From Ephydatia muelleri (Eukaryota; Porifera; Demospongiae; Spongillida; Spongillidae), in the NCBI GenBank assembly GCA_013339895.1, contig JABACO010000007.1, forward strand, positions 10,959,956 to 11,023,955: a DNA stretch of 64,000 nucleotides. Direction: 5' to 3'. The translations under genes were made by a program, and so were the position numbers. Position 1 is the stretch's first letter; each line of letters begins with the position of its first letter. Positions 23,353 to 36,000 of this stretch are shown piece after piece. The notes below the pieces were generated by a model, which was not told the DNA's origin, searched no databases, and saw nothing but the letters and a program-made list of their open reading frames with translations.

Positions 23353-23954
23353 TCCACCTATCTTGTGAAGAAGTATAATATATCCAACTGTCATGCTCAT
23401 CAAATAAATTATGAATTAGTTACTCTTGTCATTGTCATTTCTCACAAAGATATCAGAATCCTAAAAGCCTGCTAAAAACTGTTAGCCCTCCCACTCCATC
23501 CCCATACTTCTGCCTACACATAATCAGCAGTATAAAAATAGCAGCAGACATTTATAGTGCATGGTAATATTTTGAACAAAGACATCACTTCTCATATAGA
23601 GATCAGACCCCAACATCCTTCCTGGCCTCCCCAAATATATTACCTGTAGGAAATACGCAAACCATATATGTTTTCTATATGCATCTGATTCTGTGTACTA
23701 TGCAGGGATGAACTTATATGGTTTATGTGATGAGCCCTGCTGCGGTCTGGATCAGTTTTGGCAGCATCGGGCCACGCATGCACTAAATGTACATGGATCG
23801 AGCTGTCTTATGTTCATGTATTGGCAGAAAAAGGATCGATACGCAATGGATTTGTCCCTACAACTGGTGAAATGGAGCCCGGCCGATCAGCATATTGCTA
23901 AGATTTGTATATAAATATCAAAACAAACTTGTATCGACGAGAAGTTGAACCCGG

Positions 23955-24240
23955 ATCACTTTTTGCAGAGGCGGATCACTTTTTGCAGCCAAAAGTGATC
24001 CGGCCGGATCACTTTTTGCAGCCAAAAGTGATCCGGCTGGATCAATTATTGCAACTAAAAGTGATCCGGTGTCACAGGGAACTCGGTCCCCCCGAATTTT
24101 CGGTCCGGAGGACCCACTTCCCTAGGGAACTCGGTCCCCCCCCCCCCCCCCCCCCCCCGGACCGAAATCCCTGGATGCACAAAATCAATTAAACCGGACC
24201 CACTTCCCTAAGGAATTGAGTCCCCCCCGGACCGAAATTT
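23955..24240. repeat. Short palindromic repeats and poly-C tract
   Basis: GGATCACTTTTTGCAG and its partner AAAAGTGATCC alternate three times (about 23955-24070), so each neighbouring pair can form a hairpin. Next, a GGGAACTCGGTCCCCCC block occurs at about 24077 and 24123 and in a diverged form at 24211. The second copy runs into a C tract (24136-24159). CCGGACC half-sites flank these blocks. Confidence 0.8.
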
Positions 24241-25486
24241 CTGTCCGAATTTATTATACGCTCGTCCACGTGCATCAGAAACTAGCTCGATTTGACAGCC
24301 GTGTGAAATGGAGAGTTGTCGGCAAAGTGTTTGTGATGAAACCCTGTCGCAGGTCAAAGTCTACCTTGCAGAAGGCAGCTACCCCTTGGGGGCTACGGGT
24401 GACGTTAGACGTATAATTCGGAAGCGTTCTAAAGACTTCCAGGTTGACGGAGATACAAGTACAATGTATTACATAAAACAAGAAAGTAAACGGATTGTCC
24501 TTTTCGGAGACATAGACAGAAGACGGGCTTTTACTGAGTGTCATGCGTCGTCGAGTGGTGGGCATCAGGGTAGAGATCGCACCGATGGCAGAATGAAGCA
24601 GTACTATTGGCCAAGTATGCATGCACTTGGACATCCGTAAATGGGTACGCGATTCTGTCCTCGCGCATTTATACTTCTGAACAGTCATTTCTTCTATCAG
24701 ATATCTGAATGCGAATCCTGCCAAAGGATGAATCTATCTGTGAAATGCCCAACCCTAGATCTACAGCCTGTACCTGTGACAGGTTTATGGGAAATGTGGG
24801 GAGTTGATATCATAGGTCCCCTCACGTTGACACCTCGGGGAAATTGCTATATCATCGTTGCTACAGATTACTTCTCAAAGTGGCCTGAAGCAGCTGCTTT
24901 GCCCAACAAAAATGCTATCACTGTTGCAACGTTCTTATATTCCTTATACTGTAGGTTTGGTGCAGGAGATATTGTTACAGATCAGGGAATAGAATTTGTG
25001 AATAAGGTACCTTTGTGCAAAATTTTACGTGTGCTTGGAAGAGAGACAGTGGTGGTGGGTGTGTGTGCCATCTAGCCACAAAGGCTGTCCATACACCTTG
25101 ATCATAATCTAACAAGTGACACAGTAACCCATAACAACCAATGTGTGGTGGTTTGCTTACACATAGACACCATTTATAATACACAATACATCCTATAGCA
25201 AGATATGAGATATTTAGCGTGTCACTAGCCGCGTCCCCAGGCCCTATTTTTATATTAAAGTTAGCGGGGACAAAAAATAGGGCCTGGTAGCGATTGGCAA
25301 GGTCTTGGTGCGCATGCGCTAACCATTCTCCAGAATCTGGAGAATCGTGCACTGTTGTAATTTGGTTTGTAATCCTTTCCGTATATTAATTCGGTTCTCC
25401 GCGTAAGCTTTACCTCGTTCCAGACCGTCGTGTATGCGTCGCCCGTGGCGCTCCATTTCGAAATATAACAAAATCAATGCTAAGAA

Positions 25487-28400
25487 ATGGAGACAAGGAA
25501 AGAGTCAAGGTCCTGCAGGATTTGTGGCAGTGTTGTGCCTCCCACACATTTCGTAGCACTCTTTTCTACAAAATCTTTGAATTCAGGTCTTGCAGAAAGG
25601 CTCAGCAAGGTTGCTGATGACCCAGTGGCTCCAGATGATGGTTTGACTAAGTTCATCTGCGGGATCTGCAATAGGAAACTTTTGTCAGCAGAGTCATTTA
25701 TAAGAACAGCCAAGGCTAGTTATGCGAAGAATAAAGCCTCACCCTCTGGCTCTGGCACTAGTGATACCATGGGTTCACAAGCCCAGATCACACGAAAAAG
25801 AACCAAGGACACCAGTGGCCCTGAGGCATCTCCTCACACTAGCCAGTGTAGACCTGTGGCCAAGCGTCTGACTCCTGAGCGCCCTGGAAGAAGACTTACT
25901 TATCCTGATTGCCATAACTGTAAGGGAAATATAAAACATAATGTATCACACTTGATTTATATATGCTTACACAGCACAGACTGATAATTGCACTGAGCCA
26001 CTGAGTGACAGTATCAATGATCAGGTACCAGGTACTACAGATGGCCCAGGAGACCAAGAGCTACATGTGATTGGTGCCCCAAATGTATCTCAGAATTCCG
26101 CTGAAGGTAAGCTGTATACATAAATTCATCAACCAAACTTACATGCACCATAGTTACGGAAGCAAGCTTAATTGTGTTGAAACCATGTGATAACACAACT
26201 GAAGATGCTATGGCTGCTCCTACATCAGTTAAGGTAAATATTTTATTAACTATAATGTTCTTAATACTTATTGTGCACAATGTATACAGATTTCTGTGTA
26301 CTCACCTCGAAATGGTGCTGATGTGATCACAGTTGTCAGTCCTCAATATGAAAAGATTGTCAAGGCATTGGCTGGTGGCAACATGAAGTCGATTTGCAGA
26401 GCTTTTTTTGCCAATCCTCATCTCAGACAGGAGGCTGTGTCCAAAGTATCCCGAATGGTTAATGATGAGTGCTCCTTGTTGTGCAAAAAGAGCGCACAGC
26501 CAGTATCACTGTTCCGCAATATGTCCCTCGAGCAGGCTGAGAAATTCACATGGACTCAAGCTATTTCAGAGATTAGCACCAAGGCGCCAACTCTTTTCAG
26601 CATTGTGAATAACTGTGTAGTGACACAACGTTCAGCCAGCAGGAACAAGCACAAGAAAGGGGATGCACAGTACCCAGGCTTGTGCACAGCAGTGGCCATT
26701 CTCTTGAAGGAGCGCAACAGAGTTATGTGTGGGGTGCAGTCGTATGTATCCAGTGTTCTCTTTTCAAATAATTAACATTCACAAGAAGGTGTGTGCAAGT
26801 GTATGTGTTTGTGTGTGGCATGGAAAGGAAATATGTAAATAACAGCTTACTTTTTTACAGACTTGGACACAGCTGAATCACATGAATGTTACTCTTACCT
26901 ACGATGCCATTCTCAAGCGAGTAAATGAAATAAGCCAACAACATACTAAAGTGATGGATGAATGGCTAAGAGGAGGGGCTTTTGTAAAGTTTGTAGGTGA
27001 CAATGTGGACAAGCAGTGCAATGTAAGAGACATCAGGAGTGACCATCACGGGGAACTTAGACACATGTTCAGCCTACTTGCAATAAAGGCCTGCATCTCA
27101 CCTCCGGCTCCTCTGCCTGAGTTCTCCCCACTTAGCCTCATGTCACATCATTTAGACTGCTTTCTGCCATCTCGAGAGGATATGAAGGTTATTCTGAGTG
27201 ACATGGAGGTGCTTGTTGCTAGAATACTGTGCGATTACGTGAAGGACCTGCGTCAGCTGAAGAAGTTTGTTGTCCCTCACATTCCACACACCTACAGTGA
27301 CAAGATGGCAGTCAAGTCTGACGTCCTTGTGTTGGATGTGCTGCACAAGAATGAGACCAAGAGCAGTGACATGGTGCACATAATGAGAGAGATAGCCTCA
27401 TACTTAGGAGCATCGTACAGCCATGTAGCTCTTACAGGGGGCGACCATGTCACTTGTGAACGAGAACATGCAGGGTGCCAAGCGTCATGTGATGTGCTCC
27501 AACACACGAGAGGGTCGACTTGAGCAGCTGGAGCCATGTGTAGAGGACTGGCACTGTGTCATGAACTTCATGATGGTAAGTACATGTAACACATTACATA
27601 CACATGATAATTCAGTGTGACTATTAGTATATTACATGTACATGTACCTTTGATTTTCTGCAGTTGATTTGGCAAAAGCTTGTGAAGATCAGTCCACGAG
27701 ACCATGGATCACTCACCCAACTCTTTACAAGACTTGGACGGTTGTCCAAAGCTAAGAAACCAAAGGATGACATGCACGCTTGCCAGGATGCATTACTCAC
27801 TGTGTTCAAGGGACACACAGTGGCAGCTGCATGTAGAGAGCTAAACATAGGAGGACCTGAGGGGGACATAAAGGATATAATCGTAAACATGTCTTTGTTG
27901 AATGACCTGACCGTGAAGGTGGCTAGAAGGTTTACAGTGATTCCAGAGGCTTTTCTCAATGAGAGTGTACCAGACACTGGTGATCAAGTACACAGCTATG
28001 CACAGGTCCTCTGCCACTTTGCAGCTATAGTCCATCTCTTCACCGACGCTTGCAAGGAAGGAGATGGAGAACGTGTCATCAGGTGTTGGAAGTTGTGTAT
28101 GCTCCACTTCCATGCAGAGAGGAAGACGAAATATGCACTTGAGGCTCTAAGACTACAATTCCAACTTGTTACTCTCCAGCCATACCTTGTGCACCAGCTG
28201 ACCTGGGGAAGGTTTGTGAATACCCATGGTGGCAAAGGTCGAAACATTGCTTGTGATCTCCACAATGAACATGTAAACAAGCTGTACAAAGAAATAATAG
28301 GGAACATGGGAGCTAACTTTACCAAGTTTGCTAGTACTCGTGCTGCAAGAGCAGTGTCCTCCCTTGAGAGGCTTGCTCTTGGCTTTGAGAGACAAACAGG

Positions 28401-28713
28401 CATCCATCCAGAAGCAACTGCTCACAGCAGGAGGTCAGATGTGAAAGATGTACAGATTGTTGCTGAAGTTGTACTGCAGGCCAGAATACTGGAGGTGATT
28501 GATGAGAGATACCACTCAAAGTTCCCCAACTTCTCACCAAATCCCCTAAATAGATTGGATAGAGAAAAAATGATCATCTGGATACAGAAGAAAGCAAAGC
28601 AGCACAGCAAAATCAGTGATACTTCTGCAGGTAGTGATGATGATGATGATGATGAGGATGAGGAAGATAGTGCAATAGTAGTGGATGAGATCAATGAGAT
28701 GGAGGACTACTAA
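25487..28713 (+). CDS. Transposase-like protein resembling the DUF6589 family, multi-exon
   Basis: Six exons with matching phases: 25487-25919, 25975-26106, 26154-26233, 26290-26745 or 26788, 26861-27575 and 27664-28713. The N-terminus has two CxxC pairs (CRICGS, CGICNRK) resembling a zinc finger of the ZAD type. The central part has KFVGDNVDKQ, and about 180 residues later TGGDHVTCER. These are the two aspartate motifs typical of DUF6589-like proteins, and a later SLERLALGFE segment could supply the acid residue. The C-terminus is an acidic tail (Asp/Glu run, about 28635-28710). Reading the likely full exon four (to 26788) meets a stop at 26773-26775; the weaker donor at 26746 avoids it. A one-base frame change is needed near 27465, so this copy is probably defective. 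It is convergent with the helicase. Confidence 0.75.
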
Positions 28714-28918
28714 TGGCCATATACATACCTTTATATATGCACAACATACATTGTATGCACTCACGTGTTTCAAACCCCACGCTGATGTGGGAGTAACAGT
28801 TGTGTATGAGGTGAATTTTGTATGTGCAGTGTAAGAAGGAAGTGTGGGTTTGCAGTGCAACAATAAGAGTTTAGGATGGGAAGTGTAGGGGTGATTGTGT
28901 AAGAGAGGATATGGATCT
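28714..28918. other. Intergenic space between convergent transposon genes
   Basis: About 205 bp separate the two stop codons. Polyadenylation signals for both genes should lie here or overlap. No clear AATAAA was found on the plus strand. Confidence 0.5.
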
Positions 28919-30375
28919 TCACTGAAGTTTGGATCGGCAATAATCACAGCAAAGTGTACTGTCACGGGATCCTAATGTCATGGCGACAGCTGGGTCAAAG
29001 TACTTCAGCAACATAAACCTGCGACAATGCTCAGTATTCTCTAGATAGTCTCTGACGTCCTTCAATTCCTTGTAACGATGGACACCGTGGTCTGCATACA
29101 CAGGAGCTTCACTCGGTTTCCAATAAATTCTGGACACAGACTGTTGGTGATCTCTGCCACTCTCCTGCATGTAGTCCTCAAAAGAACGCGAAGCACCATA
29201 GTAGATAATGTAGTCCAAGCTCTTGAAGTCAACCCCCATACCAAGTGCCATCGTTGCAAATACTACTCGTAAGACACTATCACTCTCTCTTAGACTGGAC
29301 ATAACCACCCTCTTGTTGTGTTCATCAGTACAGGAGTGGAACATGGCAAATAAACGGTTGTCACTGATGTGTTCAGCATCTGAAGGATAGTAGCTAGCAT
29401 CTTGTAGAACATGGAGAAAGTGAGCATACAGAGATGCACACATATCCAGAGATTGGCAGTACACCACAACCCTCTGGGCTTTGACCTTATTTGCAGCTAC
29501 ATCCCTGATGATACATTCAAAGTCCTCCTCAATGGTTTTCTTTCGAGTCACCTCGTAACAAATGTTTGGATTGTTAGGAGACTCAGATACAATGAAACAA
29601 CCTCCCATGTTTAGCTTTTCAATTATGTACTCCCTCATTCTCACAGTTACTGTAGCAGTAGTTGCAAGCATTGGAACACCAGGTGGCATAAAAGCCCTTA
29701 GGTCTTTCAGTGCACCAAATGAAGGGCGAAAGTCTTTGCTCCTGTATAGTGGAAACATTGAATTATTTTTTATTTTTACTCAAGCTACTTACCACTTGAA
29801 GACACAGTGTGCTTCATCAACAGCTACTGCCACAATGCTAACTGACAGAGGACAGACAAGAAATTGTCTCCACAAGGTGTCTGTACCAAGAATGGCCTCA
29901 GGAGCACTGTACAGGAGCTGAAAATGACCAAGAGACACTTGTCTCTCACTGGCAATTAGTTCCTTGTCCACATCTGCACAAACAAGAAGAAAACCTCAAT
30001 GACACATTGGCATCTAGATCTGGTTTTCTAAACATAGGAATACTTACCCTTGTTTCCAAAGAGTATTGCAGCATTAACACCTCTCTTCTGTAGACCAGAG
30101 ACTTGGTCGACCATCAGGGAAACTAGTGGAGAAATCACTAGGACTGAGCTACGTTGATCTTGTGGAGCAGTGGTGCGCTTCAGTTTGAAGTCGAACATGA
30201 ACGGTAAGAGTTGGTACTTCCCGTACCCAGTAGGAAACCAAGCGAACACATCCCGACCATTGTACAGATGGAAAAGAGCTTCCTCCTGCTTGGCCTTGAG
30301 TACTAGGCTTTCCTGGTGAATACACCTTAGAGAATAAGCTACTGCTTCACGGAACTCAGCTGAATACGCCATCAC
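28919..30375 (-). CDS. RecQ-type superfamily-2 helicase of the transposon
   Basis: Three exons (30375-30048, 29973-29793, 29741-28919) join in frame to about 443 residues. The motifs are in the right order: motif I FPTGYGK (49-53), motif Ia SPLVSLMVDQ, motif II DEAH (162-165) followed by CVFKWSKDFRPSF as in RecQ proteins, motif III TTATV, motif V FATMALGMGVDF, and motif VI YMQESGR. A zinc-binding-like C-terminus has CRRFMLLKYF and CCDYC. Two lesions would weaken activity. After GYGK the usual S/T is Y and residues are missing before QLLPF. Motif VI reads ESGRDHQQS, lacking the usual AGRDG with its arginine. Roles in strand separation during transposition are assumed from the family. The frame itself is open. 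Confidence 0.85.
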
Positions 30376-31047
30376 TCGTCGATCAGACTAGTAAGATACG
30401 GAAATGAGCAAACCAAATTACGACAGTGCACAATTCTCCAGATTCTGGAGAATGGCTAGCGCATGCGCACCAAGACCTTGCCAATCGCTACCAGGCCCTA
30501 TTTTTGGTCCCCGCTAACTTTAATATAAAAATAGGGCCTGGGGACGAGGCTAGCGTGTGACATGATGGTTTGTATTGTTCATTGTTTGCATTTCATTCCA
30601 TTCCTAGATTGTAGATTGTCTTTGCAACAGCTTTGAAATGGATCATCGAATCACTTCTGCTTACCTTCCACAGTCAAACGGATTATGCCAACACATGAAT
30701 CAGACAATTATTCGGTTAGCTGCTATAAGTGCAATGTTACATCCGGATGATCAATGATATACTCTACACATCACTATGTGGTCTCATGATGTCATTTCTA
30801 GTCCAATGCATATGGCTTACCTAGAATTCCTTCATCTTCTATAGCCATTTTAATGACAGGTCACAAGGGATCATTTTGGATTACAGCACATGAATTTACA
30901 GATCTAATAAAAGGAGCTTGCATAGGTGATAATGTAAGTGTAATTGTGAAGATCATTTCAGTGCACTTCAGTACAGATAATAAATTATTATCTGCATTTG
31001 CTTGAAGAGGAACATTCAGAAGTATGTTTCTAGTTTCATTACATGGA

Positions 31048-31731
31048 ACGTTCTATACGAAAATGGGTCTTGTGGATTTTATTTTATAACATACAATTTA
31101 AATCGATATATCTTCCGAAATATTAACGCTATCGGGTTCCTATTTTTAACGCAACATACCACGCCATTACTGTATGTAAGAATCCATTTTGGTGTCTTAC
31201 ACATGCGGGGTACCGACGTTACAAGGTCCGATACCCCGTAGGGTTCAAAACGGCCACATCTTCGGGTAGGAGTGTCCAAATCGGTTCAATATAGGTACCT
31301 ATGTAGAAGGGTCCTACCGCTATTGATTTGATCTGTTCGTTATTTTTGCTTTATCCGTTATAGAGATACAAGTGTGCAAAGTAATTGCATATTTCCCGGG
31401 CGTTACGCGCCATTAACGTATTAAGAGGATCCTCGAAGCCAGTCGTAATACGTTAATGGCGCGTAACGCCCGGGAAATATGCAATTACTTTGCACACTTG
31501 TATCTCTATAACGGATAAAAGCAAAAAATAACGAACAGAACAGGTATCGGACCTTGTAACGTCGGTACCCCGCATGTGTAAGACACCAAAATGGATTCTT
31601 ACATACAGTATTGGTGTGGTATGTTGCGTTAAAAATCGGAACCCGATAGCGTTAATATTTCGGAAGATATATCGTTTTAAAGTTTATGTTATAAAACAAA
31701 ATCCACAAGACCCATTTTCGTATAGAACGTT
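31048..31731. mobile_element. Long foldback element (MITE-like), copy 2, complete
   Basis: Ends AACGTTCTATACGAAAATGG and its reverse complement CCATTTTCGTATAGAACGTT enclose two long arms. The arms carry the same blocks as the element at 10738-11360 (CATGCGGGGTACCGACGTTA, GCGCGTAACGCCCGGGAAAT and others). Length is about 684 bp. One arm has a deletion of the TACCCCGTAGGGTTCAAAAC section. It sits between the integrase and Ulp1 parts of the decayed gene. No transposase frame is present. Confidence 0.9.
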
Positions 31732-31901
31732 GCACATAAGCATTTATGATTTTATATTTTTGATGGTAAGGAAGTGAAGTGTATGAATTCATTTGTTTTC
31801 AACATGGTTGCTACAAATAGCTACACAGTGAAGAAGTCAGTGTTCAAGGTATTGAGTAAAGAACTACAGGATTAAAATTTATCTTGCATTTCAATTGTTA
31901 G

Positions 31902-32158
31902 GAAAAAGGAATGTTTTATTTCAAGTACATAATATTGCCATGCAATATTCCTCAACACTGGTTTCTTGCGGTAATAAACAGAAATGGTAAATTTATGGAG
32001 CAAAGTTGTTATTCCCCCCCCCCCCCTCCCATCTACCCCCCCCCCCCCCCCCCCCCCCATCCCACCCAGCTGCAGGTGATTGACATACATGACAGATCAG
32101 TATCTCTATATGATTCTTTTTACAATGAAATTCAAGGAAATGCATTACATGTCATTAG
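31902..32158 (+). pseudogene. Ulp1-like cysteine protease exons
   Basis: Exon 31902-31970 (acceptor TTGTTAG, donor GCG|GTAATA) ends IPQHWFLA. Exon 32076-32158 (acceptor CTGCAG) starts VIDIHDRSVSLYDSFYN. Joined in phase they give the HW...A(V/I)I...I..YDS pattern of Ulp1/SENP-type proteases, with the catalytic H and D visible. The cysteine motif expected further on was not found, so the domain looks incomplete. The 105-bp intron between them is largely a C tract (about 32015-32058). It probably belonged to the integrase gene upstream. Confidence 0.65.
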
Positions 32159-33093
32159 GTGTTCTCTTGCTTATTTTGTACTCATTAATTGACCATTTAT
32201 CATTATTTAGCAATTTCCTGACCCAAGAATACTACAATCAGTGTTCAATACCTATTGATATCTCTTCCTGGACCTGCACGAAGGAAAAATAAAGTGTTTA
32301 GGAAATATTCACCTTTCTCATCTCCCTGGTTTTAGCCCACCAGTACCACTCTCTTCTCATCTTGTTCTGCACAATATGCAATACGATGCGAAGATTTATT
32401 CCAAAAACACAAAGCGATACAAATAAAGTGATTGACAGAATGAAATAATTAATTTCGCTTCGCGTTTTAATAGCTATTAACGGCAAGTGCAGGATACAGC
32501 TATATCGCGAAAATGAGTTATGAAGAGGTAATTGTGGTGATATGTTGCACGAACTACTAGATCCTATAACAGTGCATATTGCGTGCACATGCTCCCTATG
32601 TTTGTATGCTCATCTATTAGTATCACAGCCATATGCTCATGGCAGCGGGTCACAGAGGACACACCCACAGATGAGTACCCGAGACGTGTCAGCCTTACTT
32701 TTCATCAGGGTTTAGAAGGCGAACGGTTTCAGCCTAGATCAGGGTCTTTAAAATTATGGGTTCATGATTCGCCGTGAATCTAGCGAAGTTGACTCCTTCC
32801 AAAGGTGCGGCTCTCTAACGAGAAACAATTCATCTTGCTACTCTAAAACTATCCTTTTGTTAATGTAGTTTTCTCCATCAGTAAGCTACCGCGGCAAAGT
32901 AGCTTTTAATATTCGCACATACAGACGTTACTCATTGGTGATTTCAATCTCATCATTTTGTGATGCCTAAGCTCAGATCTTGTACCACAATTTTCTTTGC
33001 TAAAGTGACGACCTCTCGTAATGGAGCAGGTTATTTCCTTCATATGTCCATGTTTGATGACTGTGTACATCTATCAGCTTACATTTGTATTAG
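32159..33093. other. Region before the ankyrin-Roco gene
   Basis: Should contain the promoter and first exon(s) of the downstream gene, but no certain exon was found. The first clear ankyrin exon needs one base from an upstream exon, or the frame may simply start at an ATG at 33021. Confidence 0.4.
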
Positions 33094-36000
33094 CGTCATT
33101 CAGAGGGGATACTGAGACAGTTAGGAAACTACTACAATCTGGAGTACATGTTGATGCCACAGATGAGGTGAGTTTGATCCCTTGTCATGGTACTATCTCC
33201 GTCGGTCCCATGTCATGGTACTATCTCCATCCCATGTCATGGTACTATCTCCATCCCATGTCATGGTACTATCTCCATCCCATGTCATGGTACTATCTCC
33301 ATGCCATGTCATGGTACTATCTCCATCCCATGTTGTGGTATTATCTCCATCCCATGTCTGTCATTATCAGATGATGTGGTACTCGATGGTTTCTTTATGT
33401 GGGTTGGGTCATCTACATCCCACTTCAAGATAAGAAATGGGAAGGGTGTCCAATAAATCCAGTCATTAAATTCAATAGTGGTGTGTGGTAACCATGGTAA
33501 CAAAATATGTGTAGCTTGTTTTATAAAACTCATTCAATCCACTTTCCACCTCTCATGCCTCCTCCCCAGCCCAACCTCTTCTCCCACATCTGCACACCTT
33601 TCCACCCCAACCACTCATCTGTGATCCAATTTGTTTGTTACTCATCTGTGGGTGTGTCCTCAGTGGCTATCATAATGAGTCATTGTGTGATGTGATGTTT
33701 CTGGAATGTCCATAATCATATAATCATATCTTCATCTCTTCAGAATATACAGTCATTACTGATGATGGCATGTAGGTATGGCCATGCAGAGGTTGTGAGG
33801 ATGTTGTTATCAGCTGGGGCACATGTTAATGATCAGCATGAGGTAAGTAGTACCAGCCCAGCCCAATGACCCTTGGTGACTTGTATCCTGATGTGAGGTT
33901 GTACTCAGAGATGTAGACTTAATTATGTCCTGGGGAGGAGGGGGACACATAGAGGGTGAGATGGGAGGAGAGAGGGGAGGAGGACATATAGGGAAGGTAG
34001 GAGGGGGTGAGGAGGGTGATGGGAGGTGAAACAGACGGTGGTATGCAATAGAGGGAGAGGGGAAGATGGGGATTGTTGACATGTACATGTGATGTCTGTA
34101 GTACCAGCTCCAAGGACCATTTTTAGACTGGGTATGGGTACAGTATTGTACGGTTTCTTTTGGTTGATTGCCTTGTATGTGCCACTTCACATTTATTTGT
34201 GTACTGTACATGTAGCATGTAACGCATCGGGTGTGGTGTGTAGTAACTATGGTTACATGTATGTGTTTTTAGTGTGCGTTTGTTGTAAATTACTAGGAGA
34301 AGATGTGGAATGGTGGAGTGGGTGGGAGAGTGGAGGAGTGTGTTTTGGTGAGTGGAGAAGAAAGGGAGCAGTGGGGGAACCTGACATGTACTGTTTGGTC
34401 TGGGAACTAGCTTGGCAAGAGGTGTGAAAGGCAGTGTCATAGCAGAATTTGTCACACACACACACACAAACCCCCCCCCCCCCTTTTCTCCTCTAGAAGT
34501 GTCCCACTGGACAGAATTTGCTTTCGGATTCTGTCCTGGGGGCCACTATTCGCTAGCCTGTATTTTCCACTTCACAGAATATGTCCCTCCCATAATACAA
34601 GGGCAGATTGTATCTCCATCTCATGTTGTGGCACTATCTCATGTCCCTGGTACTATCTCCATCCCATGTCATGGTACTATCTCCATCCCATGTCAGGGTA
34701 CTATCTCCATCCCATGTCATGGTACTATCTCCACCCCATGTCATGGTACTATCTCCATCCCATGTCATGGTACTATCTCCATCCCATGTCATGGTACTAT
34801 CTCCACCCCATGTCATGGTACTATCTCCATCTCATATCATGGTACTATCTCCACCCCATGTCATGGTACTATCTCCATCCCATGTCATGGTACTATTTCC
34901 ACCCCATGTCATGGTACTATCTCCATCCCATGTCATGGTACTATCTCCATCCCATGTCATGGTACTATTTCCACCCCATGTCATGGTACTATCTCCATCC
35001 CATGTCATGGTACTATCTCCATCCCATGTCATGGTACTATCTCCATCCCATGTCATGGTACTATCTCCATCCCATGTCATGTCAGTCTGACATTATCAGA
35101 TGATGTGGTACTGTATGGTTTCTTTATGTGGGTTGTGTCATGTACATCCCACTGCAAGATAAGAAGTGGGAGGGGTGTTTAATAAATCCCAGTCATTGAA
35201 TTCAATAGTGGTGTGTGGTAACCATGGTAACAAAATATGTGTAGCTTGTTTTATAAAACTCATTCAATCCACTTTCCACCTCTCATGCCTCCTCCCCAGC
35301 CCAACCTCTTCTCCCACATAGGCACACCGTTCCACTCCAACCACTCATGTGTGATCCAATTTGTTTGTTGCTCATCTGTGGGTGTGTCCTCAGTGGCTAT
35401 CATAATGAGTCATTGTGTGATGTGATGTTTCTGAAATGTCCATAATCATATCTTCATCTCTTCAGTATGGATGGTCATCACTGATGATAGCATGTAGGGC
35501 AGGCCATGCAGAAGTTGTGAAGATGTTGTTATCAGCTGGGGCACATACATGTATTAATGATAAGAATAAGGTAAGTAATACCAGCCCAGCCCAATGACCC
35601 TTGGTGACTTGTATCCTGATGTGAGGCTGTACTCAGAGGTGTAGACTTAATTTAAATTATGTCCTAGGGAAAAGGGGGACACATAGAGGGTGTGATGGGA
35701 GGAGAGAGGGGGAGGAGGACATATAGGGAAGGTAGGAGGGGGTGAGGAGGGAATGATGGGAGGTGAAACAGAGGGTGGTATGCAATAGAGGGGGAGGGGC
35801 CGATGGGGATTGTTGACATGTACATGTGATGTCTGTAGTACCAGCTCCAAGGACCATTGTTAAACTGGGTATGGGTACAGTAATGTATGATTTCTTTTGG
35901 TTGATTGCCTTGTATGTGCCACTTCACATTTATTTGTGTACTGTACATGTAGCATGTAACGCATCGGGTGTGGTGTGTGGTAACTATGATTACATGCATG

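Larger units (their letters stand above)
25225..30553. mobile_element. 5.3-kb two-gene DNA transposon with ~144-bp TIRs (AcademH-like)
   Basis: Terminal inverted repeats at 25225-25368 and 30410-30553 differ at about 5 of 144 positions. They begin CTAGCC(G/T)CGTCCCCAGG. The flanks carry an imperfect 7-bp duplication (CGTGTCA at 25218-25224, CGTGTGA at 30554-30560). Inside each repeat are an AGGCCCTATTTTT/AAAAATAGGGCCT hairpin and the near-perfect 21-bp palindrome around ATTCTCCAGA. The element holds two convergent multi-exon genes: a transposase-like gene on plus and a RecQ-type helicase on minus. A transposase with a superfamily-2 helicase gene is the hallmark of the AcademH lineage of Academ transposons. 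I place it there by gene content, not by alignment. The target duplication is longer than I recall for Academ, so the superfamily is not settled. Confidence 0.85.
24308..30757 (+). pseudogene. Decayed integrase gene (Ginger/KRBA2-like), split by a transposon in an intron
   Basis: Three exon pieces read as a retroviral-type integrase. 24308-24644 carries a zinc-binding-like HxxxxxxGGHxG region and a YYWPSM block. 24701-25006 carries CESCQRM, then the core with the first aspartate in WGVDIIGPL and the second in VTDQGIEFVN. 30608-30757 continues exactly in phase with HRITSAYLPQSNGL. The exon joins are GG|GTACGC to TATCAG| and AAG|GTACCT to TTCCTAG|. Signs of decay: a one-base frameshift near 24622, Q in place of the usual catalytic E after GL(C), and a stop at 30755-30757. 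The 5.6-kb second intron contains the transposon 25225-30553. An Ulp1-like region follows at 31902-32158. Integrase plus Ulp1 is known from Ginger-type transposons and related host genes. The assignment to that group is inference. Confidence 0.8.

Noticed and set aside
23693-24192. Small open frames upstream of the integrase relic as its N-terminal exons
   Set aside because: They contain hairpin and poly-C repeats and no splice-consistent link or motif was found.
29562-29921. Plus-strand frame of 119 codons inside the helicase
   Set aside because: It is antisense to the helicase exons, which have the conserved motifs.
31574-31777. 67-codon frame in the foldback element
   Set aside because: It reads through the repeat arm and appears in both orientations of the same repeat.
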